Below, one piece after another: positions 15,302-22,850 of a DNA stretch of 34,452 nucleotides (position 1 is the stretch's first letter; each line of letters begins with the position of its first letter). The position numbers and the translations under genes were made by a program. This DNA comes from Fibrobacter sp. (GTDB lineage Bacteria > Fibrobacterota > Fibrobacteria > Fibrobacterales > Fibrobacteraceae), in contig NZ_JAFWOM010000167.1 in assembly GCF_017545445.1 (NCBI RefSeq), positions 1-34,452 of the forward strand, given 5' to 3'. The notes beneath the pieces were generated by a model. That model worked only from the letters and a program-made list of their open reading frames with translations, was not told where the DNA came from and searched no databases.

Positions 15302-17313
15302 AGCTAAACGTCCGTGAAATTTGCAAAACGATTTTTTTCTGCATTGTGTCCATCAATTTAGGCTTTTCAAGCGGCATTGAAATTTTAGGTTTTCTTTTTG
15401 CGATTGCCTTCGTTTATTTATCCGTAAAACAATTTGCAAATTCTCAAAAATCGCCTGAATTGCAAAAAATCCCCCACTACAGAAAAATGCTCGCTTATGG
15501 CGCGATTGTTCCGTGTGCGTTGTGGTGGGTGCTGACACCGAGTGTTGAAGGTGGCGTATCGCCCTACTTGGTCTTTATCCCAGCGTGGTACTTACTTTAT
15601 CTTGCGTGGTTGCAAAAGCGGAGCCTCGGCAATGGCGGTTACGAAGTCTTCATCGTATTCAACGGAGTCTCAGTTCTTTTTATGGGACTATTCCAAGCTC
15701 CGCGTGCATGCGTTTTGAGCGGTGCCGTTGCACTATTGCTTGCCGTTTATGCATTCAGTCGCCCCCATGTCGCCCTTTACAAAAGGCTCCTTTTCGTTTT
15801 GATGTTTGCAAGTTTATGTTGTTCATCATACGTTGGTTTCAAGTATTGGAAACACAACCGCTATTACGGTGGACGCTGGGCAGAAGATTATTACGTCAAA
15901 AACCGAGTCATGGGATTTGACCCCGTCGCATCTTTGGGTTCTTTTTCAAGCAATTACAATTCAAAATACAATAACGAAATTGTCCTTCGAATTTGGGACA
16001 CGCTAGCCCCGCCATACTTGCGAGCAGCCGCTTACGAGAAATATGTGGCAGGCATTTGGAAACTCCCCGCAATTGCAGAAAAGAAACTTTATCCTGCCCG
16101 TTACCGCGTGGATTATGCCGTTTTTGAAACTGAGGATTCTGCAGCTGCGGCCCCAAATGTGAAATCGGTCTGGGTGCAAGCGACACTCGATAACTTCGGC
16201 TTTATGTTTGCCGCTCCGAACGCAGTGGGCGTTGCTAGTAAAAATGCGGATTCGCTGAATTACTATTCGACGAATGTCTTTGCAGATGCAAACGGAAAGC
16301 GTAGTGATTGGTACTATTACGTTTCTGATTCAGCAGAAATATACGCGATCGCTGGAGTACTCGATTCAGCATATTTGCAAATTCAAGACAAGTTGCAACC
16401 CTTTTTGGATTCAGTTGCGGTAGCCATGAAGCTTCCACCAAAGGATTCTGTAAATTTTGAAAGTCCTGAATATGCTCTTTTCAACATAAAATTAATTGAA
16501 GAATATTTCATCCAAAACTTTACGTATTCGTATATCGTTTCTGGCTTTAAGAACCATTCAATAGCAGACCCGCTCGTCCGTTTTTGGAAAAACAAAGAAG
16601 GGTACTGCGAATACTACGCAACGCTGGCCGTACTTCTTTTGCGTCATCAAGGAATTCCCGCCCGTTACGTGACCGGATTTGCGCATCCGGAACATGTTGC
16701 AGGCAGGCCCTACGCGACTTTCCGCCGTCGTCACAGCCACGCATGGGCCGAAGTTTATATAAACAACAATTGGTACATTTTCGACCCCACCCCACCCCTC
16801 ACGGAATTGACGTTTGCAAAAACATCTTGGTTTGCATCAAAACTAGAAGGGTTAAAAGGACGATTCTCCTATATTCTTCATTTGTTAAAAGACGGCGAAT
16901 GGCGACGTGTTGTAGATAACTGGCAAACAGCTTCGGAGCAACTGATTTCAAGCCCAGTCCCCTATGTTATTTTGGCAATCCTACTCGCCATCTTTGCAGG
17001 TTTGAAAATCCGCAAGGTCCGCAAAAATTCCATTTCAAAAGTCGTTTCAAAAAACGCAGCCCATTGGGTAGCCCTATTGGAATCGGCAGAAAAACGTCTT
17101 GCACGTTTTGGTTTTGCTCGTTCGCCCGGCGAAACCGTATCATCGTTTGCAAACCGCATTGAAAAAACATTGCAAAAAGTCGATGACTCCATAGATGAGT
17201 CTGCGAATAAAAGATCAAAAAAAGCCCATGAGCACCGTAAGCAAGAATGCTCGACCGCATTAAAACTGTTATCCGAATACGAAAAAAATAGATGGCGAAT
17301 GACGAATCATTGA
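15298..17313 (+). CDS. Transglutaminase-like membrane protein (TgpA-type)
   Basis: 671 residues. The N-terminal third has several transmembrane helices (about 12-185), followed by an extracytoplasmic domain with a transglutaminase-like core. Its triad is C437 (GYCEYY), H481 (HSHAWAE) and D496 (FDPTPP). A further helix lies near 548-567, and a short cytoplasmic C-terminal domain follows. The family (DUF3488 plus transglutaminase) is the usual third member of MoxR/DUF58 clusters; its substrate is unknown. GGAGG seven bases before the ATG and the four-base overlap with the DUF58 gene indicate translational coupling. The end of the gene overlaps an AT-rich hairpin that may terminate transcription. 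Confidence 0.92.
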   Translation: MKLNVREICKTIFFCIVSINLGFSSGIEILGFLFAIAFVYLSVKQFANSQKSPELQKIPHYRKMLAYGAIVPCALWWVLTPSVEGGVSPYLVFIPAWYLLYLAWLQKRSLGNGGYEVFIVFNGVSVLFMGLFQAPRACVLSGAVALLLAVYAFSRPHVALYKRLLFVLMFASLCCSSYVGFKYWKHNRYYGGRWAEDYYVKNRVMGFDPVASLGSFSSNYNSKYNNEIVLRIWDTLAPPYLRAAAYEKYVAGIWKLPAIAEKKLYPARYRVDYAVFETEDSAAAAPNVKSVWVQATLDNFGFMFAAPNAVGVASKNADSLNYYSTNVFADANGKRSDWYYYVSDSAEIYAIAGVLDSAYLQIQDKLQPFLDSVAVAMKLPPKDSVNFESPEYALFNIKLIEEYFIQNFTYSYIVSGFKNHSIADPLVRFWKNKEGYCEYYATLAVLLLRHQGIPARYVTGFAHPEHVAGRPYATFRRRHSHAWAEVYINNNWYIFDPTPPLTELTFAKTSWFASKLEGLKGRFSYILHLLKDGEWRRVVDNWQTASEQLISSPVPYVILAILLAIFAGLKIRKVRKNSISKVVSKNAAHWVALLESAEKRLARFGFARSPGETVSSFANRIEKTLQKVDDSIDESANKRSKKAHEHRKQECSTALKLLSEYEKNRWRMTNH

Positions 17314-17337
17314 AAAAAAGGCAACGATTTTTTTCAA
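17310..17337 (+). terminator. Possible terminator after the transglutaminase-like gene
   Basis: TTGAAAAAAA (17310-17319) pairs with TTTTTTTCAA (17328-17337) around an eight-base loop. The stem is perfect but almost all A-T, and it overlaps the stop codon. Confidence 0.45.
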
Positions 17338-17367
17338 AAATTTAACATAAATAAATAGATAAAAAAA

Positions 17368-17411
17368 TATATTAAGGTTATGGTTGGTTGGGGGTATAGA
17401 ACCCCAAGGAG
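17368..17411 (+). promoter_or_regulatory. -10 box and leader hairpin of the first CE6 gene
   Basis: TATATT (17368-17373) is a good -10; no -35 at ideal spacing is evident. A GGGG/CCCC hairpin with a seven-base loop (17391-17405) is followed immediately by the Shine-Dalgarno AAGGAG (17406-17411). The same order of elements precedes the second CE6 gene. Confidence 0.55.
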
Positions 17412-17418
17412 TGTAAAG

Positions 17419-18699
17419 ATGAAAGTCTCGCATTTAGTGAGCTTGTTTTTCGGTTTGGGGCTTGCCGTTTCTACGGTTTCTGCAGCTCCGGATCCAAACT
17501 TCCACATTTATCTCGCATTTGGCCAGTCCAATATGGAAGGCCAGGGCGATATCGGGTCGCAGGACAAGTCTGTTGACGAGCGTTTTCAATTGCTCTGGTC
17601 TGCAGATGCTGGCTCCTGTAACCAGGGCGCATCCAAAGGGAAATGGATCAAGGCAATTCCGCCGCTGGCCCATTGCCAAGGGGCGAAACTGGGCCCGGCT
17701 GACTATTTCGGGCGTACCATGGTCGAAAAGACCGACCCCAAAATCAAGGTGGGCATCATCGTAGTCGCTATCGCGGGGTGCAGTATCGACCTGTTTGACA
17801 AGGACGGCTATGCAAATTATGCGAGGTCGCAGCAGAGTTGGATGACTCAGCGAATCAACACGTATGGCGGAAACCCTTACGGTCGCATGATAGAAATGGC
17901 CAAGAAAGCGCAGGAAGAAGGCGTTATCAAGGGCATCATCTTCCATCAGGGAGAAACTGATGCCGGTAACGGCCAGTGGCCCTCCAAAGTCAAGAAGGTT
18001 TACGATAACATTATCAAGGATTTGGGCCTTGGGAGCGATATTCCGTTCCTCGCAGGCGAAGTCTTGCGCAGCGGTTCCAGTTCCGGTGCAAATAACAACA
18101 TTTCGAAGCTTCCGCAACAGTCCAAGAACTTCTATGTTGTCTCTTCCGAAGGCTTTAATCAAGCTTTAGGCGACGGCCAAAACGTCCACTTTACTTCGCA
18201 GGAATACCGCGATTTTGGCAAACGCTATGCCGAAAAGATGATTGAAGTTCTTGGAGATAAAATAAAACCTGCCGCTTCAGCAACTTCGAGCAGCAGCGAG
18301 GTTTCGGCAAACTCGTCCGCGGCAGCCCCCGCTTCGTCCGAGAGCATTACCAGCAGTTCGTCAAGATCGCATCATAGAAGCAGCAACAGTCATGGCGGTT
18401 TAAGCAGTTCTGCAACAGAAAGCATCGTCATTCCAAATGCAACGCACACATTGTCCGTAGGGAAGATTGTATTTGATGGCAATATGCTCCAAGTGCCGCT
18501 TACAGTTGCCCATACAGGCGTAGTGAACGTCCGCCTTTATTCTGTGCTTGGAAACGAAGTCGCCAACATCACGGATGTCGTGAATACGGGTGCAAGCAGC
18601 GTCCAAATTTCGAGGAAGAACATCCCTTCCGGTGTCTATATGATGAGCATCCAGATGGGGTCATCCCATATTACGAAACGAATCGACTTAAGCCGCTGA
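17419..18699 (+). CDS. Secreted carbohydrate esterase, family 6 (acetyl xylan esterase-like)
   Basis: 426 residues. Signal peptide 1-22 (cleavage after VSA). The SGNH/CE6 core starts with the nucleophile block AFGQSNMEGQG (S37), continues with HQGE (176-179) and ends with the catalytic His in NVHFT (H257). A Ser/Ala-rich linker (about 285-345) leads to a C-terminal beta-rich module (about 350-426: VRLYSVLGNEV, GVYMMSIQ, final IDLSR). That module resembles a type IX secretion sorting domain. CE6 enzymes remove acetyl groups from xylan. The ATG at 17419 is chosen because AAGGAG lies seven bases upstream and the signal peptide begins there. Tandem paralogue of the next gene. Confidence 0.9.
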   Translation: MKVSHLVSLFFGLGLAVSTVSAAPDPNFHIYLAFGQSNMEGQGDIGSQDKSVDERFQLLWSADAGSCNQGASKGKWIKAIPPLAHCQGAKLGPADYFGRTMVEKTDPKIKVGIIVVAIAGCSIDLFDKDGYANYARSQQSWMTQRINTYGGNPYGRMIEMAKKAQEEGVIKGIIFHQGETDAGNGQWPSKVKKVYDNIIKDLGLGSDIPFLAGEVLRSGSSSGANNNISKLPQQSKNFYVVSSEGFNQALGDGQNVHFTSQEYRDFGKRYAEKMIEVLGDKIKPAASATSSSSEVSANSSAAAPASSESITSSSSRSHHRSSNSHGGLSSSATESIVIPNATHTLSVGKIVFDGNMLQVPLTVAHTGVVNVRLYSVLGNEVANITDVVNTGASSVQISRKNIPSGVYMMSIQMGSSHITKRIDLSR

Positions 18700-18774
18700 T
18701 TCGTTTTTGTAATACAACATTTTCGGTCACGTCATGACTCGTATGTTTTGAATAACGGAATCCTCTACACTGTC

Positions 18775-18805
18775 ACCCCGTGCTAGTCACGGGGTCGGCT
18801 TTTTT
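18775..18805 (+). terminator. Terminator of the first CE6 gene
   Basis: ACCCCGTG (18775-18782) and CACGGGGT (18788-18795) form a perfect eight-pair stem with loop CTAGT, followed closely by a run of six T (18800-18805). Confidence 0.88.
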
Positions 18806-18878
18806 ATGTGTTTTAGCAGTGTTGCAGTCATCTACAACGGGATTTGTCATATTTTTTCCGATAAAAGCAATTGGAAGA

Positions 18879-18922
18879 TATATTTTGGTGTTGTTGGGGG
18901 CACGTTTCTGTGTCCCGAGGAG
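18879..18922 (+). promoter_or_regulatory. -10 box and leader hairpin of the second CE6 gene
   Basis: TATATT (18879-18884), then GGGGCAC (18897-18903) pairing with GTGTCCC (18910-18916) around a six-base loop, then the Shine-Dalgarno GAGGAG (18917-18922). The hairpin sequence differs from that before the first CE6 gene but the arrangement is conserved. An out-of-frame ATG at 18925 lies just before the real start. Confidence 0.55.
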
Positions 18923-18928
18923 TGATGG

Positions 18929-20164
18929 ATGAAAGTCTCGCGCATGGTGAGCTTGTTATGTGGAATTGGGCTAGCCTGTTCTTCGGTTTTTGCCGCTCCA
19001 GCCCCGAACCCGAATTTTCACATTTATCTCGCATTCGGCCAGTCCAATATGGAAGGCCAAGGCACAATCGAAAGCCAAGATAAAACCGTCGATCCCCGAT
19101 TCCAAATGCTATCGACGATTGATAACTTCAACGGACGCAAACTAGGCACTTGGAACGACGCAATACCTCCCCTCGCAAACAAGCATGGCGGTTTAGGCCC
19201 CACAGACTATTTCGGACGCACCTTGGTCAAGGAACTCGATCCACAAATCAAAGTCGGCGTCATAGTCGTCGCAATCGCGGGATGCAGCATCGTAGCATTC
19301 GATTCGCCTCTTGACCAAAGCTATATGTCCACTCAGGCCGGCTGGTTCAAAGATATCGTCAAGGATTACGGCGACGACCCGTACCAGCGCTTGGTCGATA
19401 TGGCCAAAAAAGCCAAGGAAGACGGCGTCATCAAAGGCATCATCTTCCATCAGGGTGAAACTGACGAAGGTGACAGCGATTGGCCCAACAAGGTCAAGAA
19501 AGTTTATGACCGCTTGGTCAAGGATATCGGGCTTGACGAGAACATTCCGTTTTTTGCAGGCGAAGTTCCATATCAAGGCAGTTCCAAAGGCACGAACAAC
19601 AACATCAGGCAACTTCCAAGCAAATCCAAGAACTTCTATCTCGTTTCAGCCGAAGGCCTCAATGACCTAGACATGATGCGAATCCACTTCTCATCGCAGG
19701 GCTACCGCGATTTCGGCAAGCGTTATGCCGAAAAAGTGATGGAAGTTCTAGGCGACGACCTCAAACCGGTATCAACGACGCCGTCGAGCAGCAGCGAAAC
19801 GATTTCAACTTCGTCCGAAACAGTATCGAGTTCATCCGCAGCCCCGGCTAGCAGCGCAACCGAACCGGGAAGCTCCGCGACAGAAGCAATTGCAACGCCA
19901 AACATTTCTCGCTCATTATCCGTGGGCAATGTATTTTCCAATGGCAACATGCTCCAAATTCCGCTGACAATAGCCCGAGCAGGTGTTGTAAACATCCGTC
20001 TTTATTCCGTGCTTGGCAATGAAGTCGCAAACGTATATGACTTAATGTATGCAGGTTCCAAAAACATCAGCATTTCCAAAAAGAACATTCCAGCAGGCAT
20101 TTATATGCTGAGCGTACAAACAGGCCCCGCTCGCATTACAAAACAAATCGACTTGAGCCGTTAA
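18929..20164 (+). CDS. Secreted carbohydrate esterase, family 6, paralogue of the preceding gene
   Basis: 411 residues, same plan as its neighbour. Signal peptide 1-22 or 23 (VFA/A). Nucleophile block AFGQSNMEGQG (S39), HQGE (174-177) and catalytic His in RIHFS (H253). A shorter Ser/Thr/Ala linker (about 277-320) leads to the same C-terminal sorting-like module ending IDLSR. It lacks the roughly 15 residues with two cysteines that the first copy has after the nucleophile region. A separate promoter, leader hairpin and upstream terminator mean the two genes are probably transcribed separately. Predicted role: deacetylation of xylan outside the cell. No carbohydrate-binding module recognised. 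Confidence 0.9.
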   Translation: MKVSRMVSLLCGIGLACSSVFAAPAPNPNFHIYLAFGQSNMEGQGTIESQDKTVDPRFQMLSTIDNFNGRKLGTWNDAIPPLANKHGGLGPTDYFGRTLVKELDPQIKVGVIVVAIAGCSIVAFDSPLDQSYMSTQAGWFKDIVKDYGDDPYQRLVDMAKKAKEDGVIKGIIFHQGETDEGDSDWPNKVKKVYDRLVKDIGLDENIPFFAGEVPYQGSSKGTNNNIRQLPSKSKNFYLVSAEGLNDLDMMRIHFSSQGYRDFGKRYAEKVMEVLGDDLKPVSTTPSSSSETISTSSETVSSSSAAPASSATEPGSSATEAIATPNISRSLSVGNVFSNGNMLQIPLTIARAGVVNIRLYSVLGNEVANVYDLMYAGSKNISISKKNIPAGIYMLSVQTGPARITKQIDLSR

Positions 20165-20222
20165 ACGAACGCATTACGCACTTATAGTAAACGACATTAA
20201 AATTTTCCCATTAAGGTCTGTC

Positions 20223-20278
20223 ATGCCGGCCACTGCGATGCACTGAGCTACGTCGAAGTGTGCCGGCATCAGTTTTTT
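20223..20278 (+). terminator. Terminator of the second CE6 gene, inside a GTCATGCCGG repeat
   Basis: ATGCCGGC-CACT (20223-20234) pairs with AGTG-T-GCCGGCAT (20257-20269) with a single bulge, followed by six T (20273-20278). The left arm starts GTCATGCCGG, resembling the start of the 3211-3322 element, so a repeat seems to serve as terminator. Confidence 0.75.
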
Positions 20279-20376
20279 CATTTGAAATAAATGGCGACAT
20301 CATGGAGGACCTGATCCGCCATCTTTCTGCATTGACGTTGTTAATGTCAATTATTTAACCGCCGTCTCTATAATAA

Positions 20377-20419
20377 CCAATGACTATTGACTAATGACTA
20401 TTGACCAATAACTAACTAC
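20377..20419. repeat. AATGACTATTGAC tandem tract at the mazG 3' end
   Basis: AATGACTATTGAC occurs at 20379-20391 and 20393-20405 (period 14), followed by CAATAACTAACTACTA. The tract overlaps the mazG stop at 20412-20414, so the last codons of mazG are repeat-derived. Related units occur at 91-103 and near 27031-27046. Confidence 0.65.
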
Positions 20420-21209
20420 TAAGCTTCGCCTCTTTCCAGAGTTTTTGCAGGCCTTCTAGCCCCACATCCTTGATTTCTTTACCTTGTTCCTTGACTCGGC
20501 GTTCCACTTCGCGGAAGCGTTTTTCGAATTTGTTGTTCGCACGTTGCAAGGCGATATTCGCATTAAAGCCGCAATGGCGAGCCACATTCACGAGGCTAAA
20601 CATGATGTCGCCAAATTCGTCTTCCAAGCGATCGACGTTCGCGTTTTCAGGCGAAATCTTTTCCATTTCGCTCCGAAACTCCGCAAATTCTTCCTGAGCT
20701 TTATCGAATACAGGCCCCGCCTCTCCCCAATCAAATCCGACCTTCGCGACTCTGCGGATTATATCCTGCGAACGGGCAAGCGTCGGCATGCTCTTGCTAA
20801 CTTTATCCATAATGGACTCACCCGCATGCTTCAAGTTGTTCTTCTCCTGAGCCTTGATGCGTTCCCAGCGGCGGCTGACTTCATTTGCATTATCGACCTG
20901 AGCATCGCCAAACACATGCGGATGTCTGCGGACCATCTTCTCGCACAAGCCCTGCACCACATCGTCAATCGTAAAATCACCCTGTTCCTTGCACACCTGC
21001 GAATGGAAAATCACCTGAAACAGCACATCGCCCAATTCCTCGCACATGTGCTCCTTGTCGCCCTCCTGGGCAGCATCGATAAACTCACAACTTTCTTCGA
21101 CCAAATAAGGCAACAGCGAATGCGTATCCTGTTTACGGTCCCACGGACAGCCATTCTCCGAGCGGAGACGCGCCATAATATCAACAAGATCATTAAAAGT
21201 GTATTTCAT
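20412..21209 (-). CDS. mazG: Nucleoside triphosphate pyrophosphohydrolase MazG
   Basis: Hydrolyses (d)NTPs to the monophosphate and pyrophosphate, a house-cleaning activity in the cytoplasm. At 265 residues it is the two-domain form seen in E. coli. The first domain has GCPWDRKQ, then the metal-binding EExxE (E38, E39, E42) and EELGD (E57, E58, D61). The second has LEDEFGDIMFSLVN near residue 225. I start at the ATG at 21209 (MKYTFNDLV), which gives the family's normal N terminus; the frame stays open upstream to 21263 without support. It is divergent from dprA, with a phased tandem repeat between the two. Confidence 0.93.
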   Translation of the reverse strand: MKYTFNDLVDIMARLRSENGCPWDRKQDTHSLLPYLVEESCEFIDAAQEGDKEHMCEELGDVLFQVIFHSQVCKEQGDFTIDDVVQGLCEKMVRRHPHVFGDAQVDNANEVSRRWERIKAQEKNNLKHAGESIMDKVSKSMPTLARSQDIIRRVAKVGFDWGEAGPVFDKAQEEFAEFRSEMEKISPENANVDRLEDEFGDIMFSLVNVARHCGFNANIALQRANNKFEKRFREVERRVKEQGKEIKDVGLEGLQKLWKEAKLSS

Positions 21210-21275
21210 GCGATAAAAGATAGAAAGTAAATCAATCCCCTTGTCTTTACACAATAAATTCATTAAATTAGTTAC

Positions 21276-21327
21276 ATCGTTATTATATCGTTAATTTTAT
21301 CGTTTCTTATATCCGTTAGTTTTATCC
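21276..21327. promoter_or_regulatory. Four phased 11-13-bp tandem repeats between mazG and dprA
   Basis: Consensus ATCGTTAnTTTT. Units start at 21276, 21287, 21299 and 21311 (the last as ATCCGTT), with a trailing ATCC at 21324. Spacing is about one helical turn, so all units face one side of the DNA. Position in a divergent gap suggests an operator or a bent-DNA element. The binding protein is unknown. Confidence 0.55.
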
Positions 21328-21397
21328 TCACAAAGTCATCTCCAGCAAGACACTTCGCGCTTGAGCAAAGCTGGCAAGACAAAAACAACAAAACTAT

Positions 21398-22297
21398 ATG
21401 GAAACAAAACTCTTATACAACGAACCATACCGCGAACTCACCCCCGAAAAATATCCGCTATCATTGCGGGCTTCAAAGTACAATCCCAAGCGTCTTTTTT
21501 GCAAAGGGACGCTCCCCACTACAGACAAAATCGGCATCGCCATGGTCGGAACCCGCCGTCCATCAGCATCCGCCGAAGAGCTCTGCCGGCGGCTTGTCGC
21601 TTCGCTCCAGAATACAAATGCAGTCGTCATCTCAGGACTTGCACAAGGCATCGACAGCTATTGCCACCGAGCCGCATTGGACACAGGCGTTCCGACAATT
21701 GCCGTCCTCGCACAAGGACTAAATGCCAAAATCGAAGGCGAACGAGCCTCCATCGCCAAACGCATCTTGCAATCAGGCGGGGCGCTACTCAGCGAATACG
21801 AAGATGACACGCCTGCATACAAAGGAAACTTCATCGCACGGAACCGAATCATCAGCGGACTCAGCCAGACGACGCTCGTTGTCCAAAGCCGCCCCAAAGG
21901 CGGAGCGCTCATCACCGCGCAATACTGCCTAGACGAAGGCAAACCACTCCTCGCCATCCCAGGGAGTTTCGACTGCGAACTCTACAGCGGCACAAACGCT
22001 CTCCTCGACAGCGGACGAGCCCAAGCAGTATTTATTCCCGAAAGTCTGCGTTCCGTAGCCGGGATTCCGCAACTCGACGGGGCGAAAATAGAGCAGCTTG
22101 TCACATGCGGAGTCAAGCTTTCCGAAGCAGCACAAAAGGTCTTCGATCGATTCAACGGCTTCCGCAAAACTTTTTCGGAACTTCAACAAGAATTTGACTT
22201 TAAGGCACCGGAACTTTTAGCTATATTGACGGAGCTAGAAATATCTGGTTTAGTCACATCAAAAGACAACTACCAATTCTATTTCAACGGAGCATAG
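21398..22297 (+). CDS. dprA: DNA-processing protein DprA
   Basis: DprA binds incoming single-stranded DNA and loads RecA during natural transformation. The 299-residue product has the Rossmann-like DprA core: the VGTRRPSA nucleotide-facing loop, the SGLAQGIDSYCHRAAL block, GNFIARNRIISGLS and SRPKGGALITAQ (equivalent to the usual RSGALITA). A C-terminal winged-helix domain (about 235-299) follows. The sequence at the ATG has no clear Shine-Dalgarno. The ftsB-like gene starts four bases after the stop, so the two are probably co-transcribed. dprA is also common in genomes with no demonstrated competence, so transformability does not follow. Confidence 0.95.
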   Translation: METKLLYNEPYRELTPEKYPLSLRASKYNPKRLFCKGTLPTTDKIGIAMVGTRRPSASAEELCRRLVASLQNTNAVVISGLAQGIDSYCHRAALDTGVPTIAVLAQGLNAKIEGERASIAKRILQSGGALLSEYEDDTPAYKGNFIARNRIISGLSQTTLVVQSRPKGGALITAQYCLDEGKPLLAIPGSFDCELYSGTNALLDSGRAQAVFIPESLRSVAGIPQLDGAKIEQLVTCGVKLSEAAQKVFDRFNGFRKTFSELQQEFDFKAPELLAILTELEISGLVTSKDNYQFYFNGA

Positions 22298-22301
22298 CTA
22301 G

Positions 22302-22580
22302 TTGCGCACTCGAATTCTCATTGGGATTGCCACAGGGATCGCCTTTGCGTTCCTGGTGTTTCAGGTGTTGTTCGGCAAGAACAGCATTCCTGAGCAACAT
22401 AGAATCTCAAAAGAAATCGAGTTCTATCAAAAACAGATCGATTCGCTGAACAAAGTAATTGAAAGCCGCAACGAGCTCATCAACAAACTAAAGACAGACT
22501 CCCTCTATAAAGAAGAGATCTTACGCACCCGCTACGGCATGAGTCGCGAAGACGAGAAAGTGTTTCAGCTGGTGAAGTGA
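22302..22580 (+). CDS. Septum formation protein, FtsB/DivIC-like
   Basis: A 92-residue bitopic membrane protein. Short cytoplasmic N terminus, one transmembrane helix (about 5-24), then a coiled coil (about 32-68: ISKEIEFYQKQIDSLNKVIE, ELINKLKTDSL) and the end typical of the family, LRTRYGMSREDEKVF (compare the E-A-R-x-x-L/Y-G-M motif). FtsB/DivIC proteins join FtsL and FtsQ/DivIB in the divisome. It starts with TTG at 22302, supported by GGAG nine bases upstream and by the lack of a nearby ATG before the helix. It follows dprA by four bases. Confidence 0.85.
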   Translation: MRTRILIGIATGIAFAFLVFQVLFGKNSIPEQHRISKEIEFYQKQIDSLNKVIESRNELINKLKTDSLYKEEILRTRYGMSREDEKVFQLVK

Positions 22581-22584
22581 TGAT

Positions 22585-22850
22585 TAGTAGGAAGAAGTCG
22601 GTAGGAAGTAGGAAGAGAGACGAGTAGGTTGCAAGTTGAGCGTCGCGCCGATGAGTTCACTCATCGGCATGACCGAAACGCAGCACCTGACGCCGAAGGC
22701 GTCAAAGACGAGAGTAATATTAGACACCTTTGGTGCAGTATAATAAACCTCTTTCGTCTCTAGTCTGTAGGACAAATGCGTAGTCGAGCATCGAGGCAAA
22801 GCCGCCTAACTATTCCTGCCTACTGTCTACTGCCTACTGCTAACTGCTTA
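22585..22850. repeat. Intergenic region with inverted GTAGGAAG tracts and hairpins
   Basis: No gene seen. GTAGGAAG units (about 22589-22612) at the left face CCTACTGTCTACTGCCTACTG units (about 22815-22840) at the right. Between them are a perfect hairpin GCCGATGAG-TTCA-CTCATCGGC (about 22650-22671), TGACGCC-GAA-GGCGTCA, GAGACGA...TCGTCTC inverted words, and AAATGCGTA..CGAGCATCG.GGCAAA (22774-22800), shared with 12572-12596. The hairpins lie between the converging ends of ftsB and the RND gene and may act as terminators. Confidence 0.6.

Noticed and set aside
20377..20419. CRISPR-like or satellite array from AATGACTATTGAC units
   Set aside because: Only two near-identical units with a 14-base period; too short, and it overlaps the mazG stop.
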